The notes below the pieces were generated by a model, which had not been told where the DNA came from, did no database searches, and saw only the letters and a program-made list of their open reading frames with translations. Shown here piece by piece: positions 50,139 to 58,477 of a stretch of DNA of 64,000 nt (position 1 is the first letter of the stretch; each line of letters opens with the position of its first letter). The DNA comes from Curtobacterium guangdongense (GTDB taxonomy: Bacteria > Actinomycetota > Actinomycetes > Actinomycetales > Microbacteriaceae): NCBI RefSeq assembly GCF_049341845.1, contig NZ_JBMPIT010000001.1, positions 1-64,000 of the forward strand, in the 5' to 3' direction. Made by a program: the position numbers and the translations under genes.

Positions 50139-51925
50139 GCGACACCTCCGGTCAGCGCACGCCACGCATCACGGCGGGTGGCCTGGCGTGCGGGGTCGGC
50201 CACGGGCGCGGCAGCGAGCAGCATGCGGGTGTAGTCCTCCTGCGGGTCGTCCAGCACGGTCGACGTGTCGCCGCGTTCGACGATGCGGCCGTCGTGGAGC
50301 ACGACGACCTCGTCGGCGAGCTGCCGCACCACCGCGAGGTCGTGGCTGACGAGCAGCATCCCGAACCCGAACTCCTCCTGCAGCGACGAGAGCAGCTCGA
50401 GCACGGCGGCCTGCACGGTCACGTCGAGCGCCGAGGTCGGTTCGTCGGCGATCACGAGCGCCGGACGCAGTGCGAGGGCACGGGCGACGGCGACTCGCTG
50501 CCGCTGTCCCCCGGAGAGTTCGTGCGGGAAGCGTTCCGCCCACGACGGGTCGAGCTGCACCGCGACGAGGAGGTCATGGACGCGGCTCGTCCGGTCCGAC
50601 GCGGAGACGCCGTGCACGAGCAGCGGCTCGGCGATGCTCCACCCGATGGTCTGCCGCGGGTTGAGCGACGACGCCGGGTCCTGGAAGACGATCCCGACGT
50701 GGCTCCGGATCTCGCGCAGCCGCCGGCCACGTGCCGTGCGGAGGTCGCTGCCGTCCACCTCGACGGCGCCGGCGACGACGGGCACCAGACCGGCGAGCGC
50801 ACGCCCGATGGTCGACTTGCCGGAACCGGACTCCCCGACGAGGCCCAGCGTCCCGCCCGCACGCAGTTCGAGATCGATCCCGGAGACGGTCGGCGCACCC
50901 CGGCGGTCGTACCGGACCGCGACGTCGCGCATCCGCGCGACCACCGGACGGGAGGCTCGGCTCGGCTCCGCCGCGTCGGTGCCACGTTTCGGACTGGGCG
51001 ACACATCACGCGTGTCTGGCTCCGCGAATTGTCGCTCAGCCCGAGACGCGGGCGCCGGGGCGGGCGCGGGACGAGCCTCTCCCCGCGAGCTCGGCCGTCC
51101 CGCCGCTCCGCAGGCTCCGCGGCGCGCCGGAACCGGCTCGAGGGGGCCCAGGCTGGGGACGGCTGCCAAGAGGGCGCGCGTGTACGCGGCCTGTGGCGCG
51201 CGGAACAGCGCGTCGACCGCGCCGTGCTCGACGGGCTCGCCGCGGCGCATCACGAGGACCTCGTCGGCGACGTCAGCGACCACGCCCATGTCGTGGGTGA
51301 TGAGCAGCACGGCCAGGTCGCGCTCGCGGCAGAGCGTGCGGAGCAGGTCGAGGATGCCCGCCTGCACCGTGACGTCGAGCGCCGTCGTCGGTTCGTCCGC
51401 GATGAGTGCCACCGGGTCACCGGCGAGCGCCATCGCGATCATCGCGCGCTGCAGCTGCCCGCCGGAGAGTTCGTGCGGGTACGCCTTCCGGATGCGCTCC
51501 GGGTCGGCGAGCCCGGCGGACCGGAGCAGCTCGTCGATGCGTTCCGACACCGCGGCGCGATCGAGCCCACGCGGGTGCGCCCTGACGGCCTCGGCGATCT
51601 GCGTGCCGATCGACAGGACCGGGGTGAAGGAGTTCATCGGCTCCTGGAACACCACGCCGATGCCGGCACCGCGGACCGCACGGAGGTCGTCGACGGATGC
51701 GCCGACGAGCTCGGCACCGCGGAAGCGGATGCTGCCGGACACGCGTGCCTGCGGCGGCAGGAGGCCGAGCACGCTCATGGCGCTGACGGACTTGCCCGAA
51801 CCGGACTCCCCCACGAGGGCGAGCACCCGACCGGGCGTCAGGTCGAAGGAGACGTCACGGACGACGGGCTCCGCGTCGCCGAACGCGACGTGGAGCCCCT
51901 CGACCTGCAGGATCGGATCGGTCAC
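50135..51925 (-). CDS. Peptide ABC importer, fused tandem ATPase (DppD-DppF)
   Basis: A 596-aa protein with two complete ABC ATPase domains joined by an Arg/Ala/Pro-rich linker (about residues 265-315). Each half has a GESGSGKS Walker A, an LSGG signature (ELSGGQLQRAMIA; ELSGGQRQRVAVA) and a DEPT-type Walker B (IADEPTTALDVT; IADEPTSALDVT). The oligopeptide-type C-terminal loops are present. In most bacteria these are two genes. It starts with GTG in overlap with the binding-protein stop. Confidence 0.92.
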   Translation of the reverse strand: MTDPILQVEGLHVAFGDAEPVVRDVSFDLTPGRVLALVGESGSGKSVSAMSVLGLLPPQARVSGSIRFRGAELVGASVDDLRAVRGAGIGVVFQEPMNSFTPVLSIGTQIAEAVRAHPRGLDRAAVSERIDELLRSAGLADPERIRKAYPHELSGGQLQRAMIAMALAGDPVALIADEPTTALDVTVQAGILDLLRTLCRERDLAVLLITHDMGVVADVADEVLVMRRGEPVEHGAVDALFRAPQAAYTRALLAAVPSLGPLEPVPARRGACGAAGRPSSRGEARPAPAPAPASRAERQFAEPDTRDVSPSPKRGTDAAEPSRASRPVVARMRDVAVRYDRRGAPTVSGIDLELRAGGTLGLVGESGSGKSTIGRALAGLVPVVAGAVEVDGSDLRTARGRRLREIRSHVGIVFQDPASSLNPRQTIGWSIAEPLLVHGVSASDRTSRVHDLLVAVQLDPSWAERFPHELSGGQRQRVAVARALALRPALVIADEPTSALDVTVQAAVLELLSSLQEEFGFGMLLVSHDLAVVRQLADEVVVLHDGRIVERGDTSTVLDDPQEDYTRMLLAAAPVADPARQATRRDAWRALTGGVA

Positions 51926-53589
51926 TTGCCGAGCGAGACCTTGAGGTAGTTCGGGTACGCCGGGAAGTCCGCGATCTGGAAGTTCTGCACGTTCGACCCG
52001 GCGAGGAACGACTGCTTCGCATAGGTCAAGGGGACGATCGGGGCGTCGGCCATGATCTTCCGGTCCGCCTCGGCCCAGAGCTTCTGCGCGGCCTTCTGGT
52101 CGATCGTGCCCGTGGCCTTCTCGATGAGGGCGTCGACCTCGGGGTTGCTGTACTTCGACACGTTGTAGCCGCCGTCGCCGATCTCCGACGACGCGAAGAG
52201 CGGCTGGATGTTGGCGTTCGCGCTCGGGAAGTCGGGCTGCCAGCTGAACAGCGCGAGGTCGAAGTCGCTGCCGTCGGTCGTCGCCGTGTAGAACGAGTCG
52301 ATGTCGAGCGGCTTCAGCGTCACCGTGATGCCGGCGCGCTTGAGACCCGCCTGCAGCGCCTGTGCCTCGGCGAGGTTCGACGAGTCGTTCTGCGTCACGA
52401 GCGTCAGTTTCAGGTCCTTCACACCGGCGTCGGCGAGGAGCTTCTTCGCCTTGGCGACGTCACCCGTCGGACCTGGCTTGTACAGGTCGTAGTCCTGACG
52501 CCCGGCGATGCCAGGGGTGATGAGGGTCGACGCATAGGTGCCGGCGAGCGCGCCACCCGCTGCGATCCGGTACGACTTCTTGTCCACCGCGTACTGCAGC
52601 GCCTTGCGCACCTGGAGGTCCTTGAGGGAGTCCTTCTGCGTGTTGATCGCCATGTAGTTGATCGGGCCGGCCTTCGACGTCGCGAGGCGGTCCTGCGCAG
52701 CCGGGTTCGACCGGACCTGGTTCAGCTCGGCCGCTCCGAGGTACGTGGCGCCGAAGGAGTCCTTCGCGTCTCCGTTGTCGGCGATGAGCGTCTGGGTGAC
52801 CGTCGACGGGTCCTGGCTCTCCTTGAACACGACCTTCGACGGACCCGCCGTGCGGACGTCGTCGGTCTTCGCGCTCCAGGACTTGTTCCGGACCAGCGTG
52901 ATCTGCGAGCCCTGCTCGTTCGACTCGACCTGGTACGGGCCCGACGCGACCGGCTTGGCGTCGTACGCACCGGTGTCGGTGCCGTCGCCCTCGGGGACCG
53001 GGGCGAACGCGGGCATCGACACGAGCCACGGCCAGTCGCCGTACGCCGCGTTGAGCTTGAACACGATCGTGGAGTCGTCCGGGGTCTCGATGCTGTCGAG
53101 GCTCTTGCCGTCGAACGGCCCCTTGTAGTCGGCCCCGCCCACCAGCAGCGACTTGTGGTAGCTCAGCCCACCGGTGAGCGTCGGCGCGAACGAACGCTCG
53201 ATCCCCCACTTGATGTCCTTCGTGGTGATCGGCGTCCCGTCCTGGAACTCCAGCCCCTTCTTGAGGTGGTACGTCCAGGTCTTGCCGCCGTCGCTGGAGT
53301 CGCCTGTGTTCGTCGCGAGGTCCGGGACCACCTTGGCGGTCTTGCCGGGCTCGACGTCCCATGCGGTCAGGCGACGGAGCACCAGGCCGAGCGTCGTGAT
53401 GTTGAGGTTCTGGCTCGTCGCGGGGTCGAGGTGCACCGCGGTCGCCGTCGTGAGGATGTTCAGCGTGCCGCCCTTGCTGGTACCGGCCGACGCGTCGTCC
53501 GATGCACCCCCGCCCGAGCAGCCGGTGAGGACCAGGGCTGCGGCTGCGGCCACGGCCGCGGTGATGGTCAGGCGCTTCGGGCGTCTCAT
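51922..53589 (-). CDS. Peptide ABC importer, solute-binding lipoprotein (family 5)
   Basis: A 555-aa family-5 solute-binding protein. Signal peptide and lipobox LVLTGCSGG (Cys near residue 24). The mature part has the family signatures WTYHLKKGLEFQDGTPIT and VRKALQYAVDKKSYR. It is the first gene of the four-gene operon and should capture oligopeptides or similar compounds. GAGGAG lies nine bases before the ATG. A 416-bp gene-free region with strong RNA-like secondary structure lies upstream and could be its leader. Confidence 0.92.
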   Translation of the reverse strand: MRRPKRLTITAAVAAAAALVLTGCSGGGASDDASAGTSKGGTLNILTTATAVHLDPATSQNLNITTLGLVLRRLTAWDVEPGKTAKVVPDLATNTGDSSDGGKTWTYHLKKGLEFQDGTPITTKDIKWGIERSFAPTLTGGLSYHKSLLVGGADYKGPFDGKSLDSIETPDDSTIVFKLNAAYGDWPWLVSMPAFAPVPEGDGTDTGAYDAKPVASGPYQVESNEQGSQITLVRNKSWSAKTDDVRTAGPSKVVFKESQDPSTVTQTLIADNGDAKDSFGATYLGAAELNQVRSNPAAQDRLATSKAGPINYMAINTQKDSLKDLQVRKALQYAVDKKSYRIAAGGALAGTYASTLITPGIAGRQDYDLYKPGPTGDVAKAKKLLADAGVKDLKLTLVTQNDSSNLAEAQALQAGLKRAGITVTLKPLDIDSFYTATTDGSDFDLALFSWQPDFPSANANIQPLFASSEIGDGGYNVSKYSNPEVDALIEKATGTIDQKAAQKLWAEADRKIMADAPIVPLTYAKQSFLAGSNVQNFQIADFPAYPNYLKVSLGK

Positions 53590-53815
53590 GACGGTGGTGC
53601 TCCTCGTGGGGGTTGCTGCTGCGGTACTGCCGTGCTGTGGCGGCGTCCATCCTGGCACCGGGCGGGGACACCGGGCACACGGCGACGACGCACGACGAAA
53701 CAATCCAAGTCGTCTGGTACGGCCGGGCATTCCCGATCCACGGCACTCGGGCTGATACTCCAGTTTCGGTAGGCTGGATCGCGGGACCGCGACATCGCCG
53801 GATCGCGGGCCCAGG

Positions 53816-53866
53816 GCGAATGCGCGAAGCCCGGGACTGCAGCAACAGGCCCGGGCTTCGATTCGC
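53816..53866. other. Bulged hairpin next to three-way-junction element
   Basis: CGAAGCCCGGG (53825-53835) pairs with 53850-53860. It is extended by GCGAAT/ATTCGC (53816-53821 / 53861-53866) after a 3-nt bulge. The loop is 14 nt. On the minus strand it lies downstream of the junction element and upstream of the peptide importer, where an expression-platform terminator would be. Confidence 0.6.
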
Positions 53867-53880
53867 TCTCCGAGTGGAAA

Positions 53881-53960
53881 GCCAGGGGAAACAACACTTC
53901 CCCCGAGTTCTTCGCTCGGGTGCAAGTGTAGCCGACCCCGGTCGGCTCCACACCCCTGGC
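53881..53960. ncRNA. Candidate structured RNA: three-way junction
   Basis: Four nested perfect helices were found by eye. P1 is GCCAGGGG (53881-53888) with CCCCTGGC (53953-53960). P2 is ACACTT (53894-53899) with AAGTGT (53924-53929). P2b is CCCGAG (53902-53907) with CTCGGG (53915-53920). P3 is AGCCGAC (53930-53936) with GTCGGCT (53941-53947). Together they enclose an 80-nt three-way junction. The gene-free region 53590-54005 also holds the adjacent bulged hairpin and a + strand -10-like TAGGCT at 53770. Strand is unresolved: it could lead the peptide importer (minus) or the 37-aa ORF (plus), or be an independent small RNA. It matches no riboswitch class I know. Confidence 0.55.
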
Positions 53961-54005
53961 CCACTGCTCCTCGTGTCCGCCGGCGACGACACCAGGAGGT
54001 CCTCG

Positions 54006-54119
54006 ATGTCGCACGACGACGAGCGCCGGCCCAGGCGTCAGGTGCCGTGGTTGGGGATCGCGAGCTTGCTCGTGACCCTCGCCCGGTTCCTGTACGACGT
54101 CTCCCGCAGGGGCCAGTGA
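54006..54119 (+). CDS. 37-residue small protein
   Basis: ATG at 54006 is preceded by a near-perfect ribosome site AGGAGGT five bases upstream. The peptide has a charged start (MSHDDERRPRRQ), a hydrophobic/amphipathic helix (WLGIASLLVTLARFLYDV) and a basic end (SRRGQ), suggesting membrane association. A terminator hairpin follows six bases after the stop. It is not assigned to any family. Position downstream of the structured element suggests a regulated small ORF; the good ribosome site and terminator are the main support that it is real. Confidence 0.6.
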   Translation: MSHDDERRPRRQVPWLGIASLLVTLARFLYDVSRRGQ

Positions 54120-54124
54120 CACGG

Positions 54125-54155
54125 GTGGCCGCGCCGCAGCCAGCGGCGCGGCCAC
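54125..54155. terminator. Bidirectional hairpin terminator
   Basis: GTGGCCGCGCCGC (54125-54137) pairs perfectly with 54143-54155 over a 5-nt loop, between the stop of the small ORF and the stop of the convergent MFS gene at 54166. Confidence 0.8.
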
Positions 54156-54165
54156 TCCTCGTCGA

Positions 54166-55446
54166 TCAGGCAGCGGTGCGAGCCGCCCGACGGGCGATCG
54201 CCGCCGTCCAGAGCGCCGACCCGAGGAACATCGCCGCGAGCACCGCCCACCCGATGGCGCCGAGGTCGATCGCCGTCAGGGTCACGACAGCGGGAGCGAT
54301 CATCGCACCCACCGCGTACCCGGTGCCGTACACGCCCTGGTAGGCACCGACACGGTCAGCCGGAGCCATCTCGAAGCTCAGGCTCCACCCCGCCGCACTC
54401 GACGTGATCTCCGCCAGCGAGTGCACGAGCGCCGCGACGACGAGCACGGCGCCGGCGATCGCCACCGGCAGCCAGTCGTCGCCCCTGATCCAGCCCGCCG
54501 CGGCCCACAGTCCGCACGCCACCGCCATCAACCACCCGGCGTGCGCCATCGCCCGCCCGGCACCGGCGATCGTGCCGGTTCCCCGACTCATCCGCACCTG
54601 CAGCGCGACGACGACCGCGGTGTTGACGAGGAGCAGCGGCGAGACGAGCACGTCCGGCGCGATGGTGTGGCCGACGACCCAGAGCGGGACGGCGACCTCG
54701 AACAGCCCGAACTGGATGCCGAACACCCCGGTCAGCGCGGTCACGCCGAGGAAGCGGACGTCACGGTACGGCGACCGGCCGACGCTGACGGGTCGGACGA
54801 TCGACCCCGTCTCGGTCCGCTCGGCCGGCGCGGCGTCGACCCGACGGCCAGGGAGCCCGAGCAGCAGGAACGCCGAGGTCACGAAGAGCACACCGGCGGC
54901 GATCATCGCGACGCGGTAGGCCGTCCCCGTCCCGATCGCGAGCGGGATGGCCGCGAGTGCCGTCCCGGCGGCGATGCCGACGTTCGTGACGGTGCGGAGC
55001 GTCGCCCTGACCCGGACGCGATCGCCGCCGACGAAGGCCCGCCCGATCGCGGCGGACCGGACCGAGGAACCGCCCTGCTGCGCGAGGGTGACGATCGAGG
55101 CGGTGACCACGAGGGTCGGCAGGTCCTGGACGAGGACGTACCCGACGAGCGCGAGGCCCTGGACGAGGTGCAACCAGACGAGCATCCGCCGCGAGCTCCA
55201 GCGGTCGGCGAGGTGCCCGAACCCGAGCGAGCTGACGACGCCGACCGCTCCCGCGACGGTGAGCGCGAGGCCGACCGTCACCGCGGGGATGCCGACGATG
55301 GTCGTGAGGTACAGCGCGGTGAGCGTGAAGAAGGCCCCGCGCCCGACCATGTCGACGACGGTCACGACGACGAGTCGTCGGAGGGTGTCGTCCCGCCGGA
55401 TCATCGTGCGGATCGGGACCTCTGGGACTGCCGTGCTGCTGCTCAC
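54166..55446 (-). CDS. MFS transporter, probable drug/metabolite exporter
   Basis: A 426-aa major-facilitator protein with twelve hydrophobic segments and the loop-2 motif FGHLADRWSSRRML. It lacks sugar-porter signatures and is closer to multidrug-type exporters. GTG at 55446 is preferred (GGAGG just upstream), with a possible ATG at 55404. It is divergent from an ArsR-like regulator over a 55-bp gap, a typical regulator-exporter pair. Substrate unknown. Confidence 0.84.
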   Translation of the reverse strand: MSSSTAVPEVPIRTMIRRDDTLRRLVVVTVVDMVGRGAFFTLTALYLTTIVGIPAVTVGLALTVAGAVGVVSSLGFGHLADRWSSRRMLVWLHLVQGLALVGYVLVQDLPTLVVTASIVTLAQQGGSSVRSAAIGRAFVGGDRVRVRATLRTVTNVGIAAGTALAAIPLAIGTGTAYRVAMIAAGVLFVTSAFLLLGLPGRRVDAAPAERTETGSIVRPVSVGRSPYRDVRFLGVTALTGVFGIQFGLFEVAVPLWVVGHTIAPDVLVSPLLLVNTAVVVALQVRMSRGTGTIAGAGRAMAHAGWLMAVACGLWAAAGWIRGDDWLPVAIAGAVLVVAALVHSLAEITSSAAGWSLSFEMAPADRVGAYQGVYGTGYAVGAMIAPAVVTLTAIDLGAIGWAVLAAMFLGSALWTAAIARRAARTAA

Positions 55447-55501
55447 CCCTCCGTTCTGCCGGAGAGCGTGACGCGGACAAATCGATGTAGCTTGGTGCTT
55501 C

Positions 55502-56458
55502 ATGATCCGCTACCAGCTCGAGGCGAGCGACGTGTCGACGGTCCGGTTCGGGATCTCGCCGCTGTCCGAACTCGGACTCGGACTGCGGGCCTTCCGGGCA
55601 CCGGAGCGCTACCCGCTGCAGCGCCCGTGGCTCGACGGGATCGCCGCCGTGCGACCGCTGCTCGACGACGAGGTCCTGCTCGGACTCGTCGACGAACGGC
55701 GGTGGGTCGCCGACTTCGTGAACCCGCGCCCGGAATCGCCCCTGACGTCGTTCGACGACGAACTCGCCGTGCTCGGGCGGATCTCCCGGGCGCGCTTGCA
55801 CGCGGATCTCGAGCGTGTGCACGGGACCGTCCCGGCGGTCTTCACCGGGCGGCACGATGCCGTCGTCGAACGCCTGCAGCACGCCCTGTCCGACGCCTGG
55901 CGACTCTGCTTCGCGCCGTACTGGCTCCGGATGCGCGCGGTGATGCAGTCCGACATCACGCACCGCGGTCGGATCGCGGCGCACGAGGGGATCGGCACCG
56001 TCCTCCGCGGCCTGTCCGACTCGGTGCGGTTCGACGGGAGGAACCTCGACGTCCGGCTCTCGAGCCCGATCGCCCGTGACCGCCCGGTGTCGGGCGAGGG
56101 CGTGACGCTCGTCCCGTCGATCTTCGTCGTCCGGGCGTCCACGCCGATCGACGACGACCTGCCCCCGACGATCATGTACCCGGCGCGGGGGCAGGGAGCG
56201 ATGTGGTCGACGACGTCGCACCCCGACCAGGGGGCCGTCCGCGACCTGCTCGGGGTGACCAGGGCCGCGTTGCTGCAGGAGCTCGGGGAGCCCGCATCCT
56301 CGACGGACCTCGCGCTGCGGTTCGGGGTCTCGACGTCGGCGGTCAACCAGCACCTCCGCGTGCTCGAGCGCAGTGGTCTGCTCAACCGCACGCGCTACGG
56401 CCGCGCCGTCCTCTACTACCGGAGCGACCTCGGGCACGCGCTCACCCGGGTGACGTAG
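55502..56458 (+). CDS. ArsR-like winged-helix regulator
   Basis: A 318-aa regulator. The C-terminal 70 residues form an ArsR-type winged helix (SSTDLALRFGVSTSAVNQHLRVLERSGLLNR). The N-terminal 240 residues are a large unknown domain seen in actinobacterial regulators of this length. TAGCTT at 55488-55493 ends eight bases before the ATG, suggesting a near-leaderless mRNA. It probably controls the divergent MFS gene. There is no metal-binding CxC near the HTH, so metal sensing is unlikely. Confidence 0.83.
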   Translation: MIRYQLEASDVSTVRFGISPLSELGLGLRAFRAPERYPLQRPWLDGIAAVRPLLDDEVLLGLVDERRWVADFVNPRPESPLTSFDDELAVLGRISRARLHADLERVHGTVPAVFTGRHDAVVERLQHALSDAWRLCFAPYWLRMRAVMQSDITHRGRIAAHEGIGTVLRGLSDSVRFDGRNLDVRLSSPIARDRPVSGEGVTLVPSIFVVRASTPIDDDLPPTIMYPARGQGAMWSTTSHPDQGAVRDLLGVTRAALLQELGEPASSTDLALRFGVSTSAVNQHLRVLERSGLLNRTRYGRAVLYYRSDLGHALTRVT

Positions 56459-56551
56459 GCACGCCCGACGATCACCGGCTCAGCCGACCACCTGCACGGC
56501 GCGGACCGCGGAGCACCCCGACGCGACGAGCCCGAGGACGACCGCGCCCGG

Positions 56552-57247
56552 TCATGCGCTGATGGTCGGACGGATCGAGATCGTCTCGAACTGCGCCTCG
56601 TGCGGTGCGTCGACCGCGACCCGCACCCCGGCGGCGATCGTCGACGGCTGCACGTACGACTCGTCGGATCCCTCACGCCCCGACTCGCGTCGGATCGTCC
56701 GCGCCATGTCGGTGTCGACGAAACCGGGGTGCACGGACACGACCCGCACGCCGTGCGACCGTTCCTCCTCTCGGAGGCAGTCGGCCATCGTGCGGAGCGC
56801 GAACTTCGTCCCCGAGTACACGGCGCCGTCGGGGTAGGAGAACATGCCGGACCCCGAGTTGAGGAACACGACCGTGCCGCGGGCCGCACGGAGCGCCGGC
56901 AGGAGTCGCGAGGTCAGGTCGGCGACCCCGAACACGTTCACCTCGAAGGACCGACGCCAGTCGTCGCGCGTGAACGTGTCGAACCGTCGTTCGTCGGCGA
57001 TGCCTGCCGAGTGCACGAGGACGTCGAGCCGGTCGACCCCGAGCGTTGTGACCGCGGCGCCCACCGAGTCGGCGTCGCCCACGTCGCAGACGAACGGGAC
57101 GACGTCCGGCAGCTCGTCGACGAGTGCGGCGAGCGCTCCCGCCGACCGCGCGCCGACGATCACGGTGTGCGTGCGCGCCAGGTCGCGGGCGATCGCGAGG
57201 CCGATGCCCCGCGACGCGCCCGTGACGAGCGCGACCGGACGCGTCAC
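56552..57247 (-). CDS. Short-chain dehydrogenase/reductase
   Basis: A 231-aa classical SDR: cofactor motif VTGASRGIGLAIA at residues 8-20, HSAGIAD in the NNAG position, catalytic Ser and YSGTK (Tyr/Lys). The SVHPGFVDTD loop follows. It starts with GTG overlapping the stop of the MTOX-like oxidase (GTGA), so it is the last gene of the seven-gene importer-oxidase operon. It may reduce or oxidise the carbonyl product released by the oxidases. Substrate unknown. Confidence 0.88.
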   Translation of the reverse strand: MTRPVALVTGASRGIGLAIARDLARTHTVIVGARSAGALAALVDELPDVVPFVCDVGDADSVGAAVTTLGVDRLDVLVHSAGIADERRFDTFTRDDWRRSFEVNVFGVADLTSRLLPALRAARGTVVFLNSGSGMFSYPDGAVYSGTKFALRTMADCLREEERSHGVRVVSVHPGFVDTDMARTIRRESGREGSDESYVQPSTIAAGVRVAVDAPHEAQFETISIRPTISA

Positions 57248-58452
57248 GCCCCGACCGCGGCGACGGAACCGGCGTGCACCGTGCCGGCGTCGACCGTCGC
57301 CCCGTTCGCGAAGCGGTCCGGGTCGAGGAAGTCGATCTCCGTGTAGGGCGTCTCGCCCACGGCGATCTGCGCGAGGAGCTCCCCCACACCGGCGGCGTGC
57401 TTGAAGCCGTGCCCGTGGTCACCGCCCGCGATGACGAGGCGCTGGTCCCCGTTCGGCCGTCCGACCAGGAACTGCCCGTCCGGCGAGTTCGTCACCATGC
57501 ACGGGATGGCCTTGACCGGCACCGGGTCGAGCTCCGGGAAGGCGTCGGCGACCCACGACGACAGCTGTTCGATGTCGTCGCGCGGGTGGATGTACCGATC
57601 GACGGTGTCGGCGTCGGTGTCGGCGAAGTTCGCGCCGGAGTCCTCCATGCCGATCTTCACCAGGTAGTCCTCGTCCGAGCCGTGCCCCCAGAGGTGTCGG
57701 CCGTCGGGCAGCTCGTGGATGAAGGCCGGGAACGCGTCGAGCGAGAACGACACCGAGGCGTCGGACTTCGGCGCGAACCAGTACAGCGGGGTGCGCCGCG
57801 GACGGAGCGGCAGCCCCGGGACGAGCTTGCCGTTCCAGGCCCCGGCCGCGACGACGGCCTGGGCCGCCTCGATCACGACGGTCGGGGTCGTGACCCGGAC
57901 GCCGCCGTCGACGAGCTCGACCGCGGTGACGCGGGTGTCGGTGAACACCCGGGCACCGAGCGCGATCGCCGCTTCGCCCTGCGCACGGACGTTCTTCTCC
58001 GGGTAGCAGATGCCCGCACCGGGGTCGAGCACGCCGACGGTGTCCTCGGCGGTGCCGCCGTACTGCGGGAAGTCGCGGAGCAGTTCGTCGTGGTCGAGGT
58101 GCGTGACGTCGAGGCCGGCGCGTGCTGCGGCGGCCGTGACGCCGGACACCGGACGCGACGAGGGCGAGCCGGTCGACAGGCAGCCGGTCTGCCGGACGTA
58201 GGTCTCGCCGGTGGTCTCGCCGAGGGCGGTCCAGAGCTCGAGGGACTTCTGCGCGATCGGGGTCAGGCCGGGGTGCTCCTGGCAGGCGATGCGGAACAGC
58301 CGGGTGGCGCCGTGCGAGGAGCCCATGTGGTGTCCGAGTCCGTACCGGTCGATGCCGACCACGTCCACGCCACGTGCGGCGAGACGCCACAGGGCCGCTG
58401 ATCCGAACGCGCCGAGTCCGACGACGACGACGTCGGTGGTGATGGTCTCCAT
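57244..58452 (-). CDS. FAD-dependent oxidase, N-methyltryptophan/sarcosine oxidase type
   Basis: A 402-aa DAO-fold flavoprotein. FAD motif VVVGLGAFGSAALWRLAARG at residues 8-27; SSHGATRLFR is typical of the MTOX/MSOX group. Cys318 in IPCMVTNSPDGQF matches the cysteine that carries covalent FAD in those enzymes. It should oxidise an N-methyl or cyclic amino acid, giving H2O2. AAAGGAA precedes the ATG at 58452. It follows the second oxidase by 25 bp and is coupled to the SDR. Confidence 0.88.
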   Translation of the reverse strand: METITTDVVVVGLGAFGSAALWRLAARGVDVVGIDRYGLGHHMGSSHGATRLFRIACQEHPGLTPIAQKSLELWTALGETTGETYVRQTGCLSTGSPSSRPVSGVTAAAARAGLDVTHLDHDELLRDFPQYGGTAEDTVGVLDPGAGICYPEKNVRAQGEAAIALGARVFTDTRVTAVELVDGGVRVTTPTVVIEAAQAVVAAGAWNGKLVPGLPLRPRRTPLYWFAPKSDASVSFSLDAFPAFIHELPDGRHLWGHGSDEDYLVKIGMEDSGANFADTDADTVDRYIHPRDDIEQLSSWVADAFPELDPVPVKAIPCMVTNSPDGQFLVGRPNGDQRLVIAGGDHGHGFKHAAGVGELLAQIAVGETPYTEIDFLDPDRFANGATVDAGTVHAGSVAAVGA

Positions 58453-58477
58453 GGGGTTCCTTTCGAGGGGTGCTGGA

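Noticed and set aside
53850..53875. tRNA-like T-loop TTCGATTC in the region upstream of the peptide importer
   Set aside because: Position 53 is C, not G, the T-stem does not pair, and no acceptor stem is found. The match is produced by the bulged hairpin.
53830..53880. Glycine-riboswitch-like GGAGAG...CGAAG on the minus strand
   Set aside because: The rest of the glycine aptamer (GGGCAA, AACTCTCAGG, second aptamer) is absent and the bases are explained by the hairpin stem.
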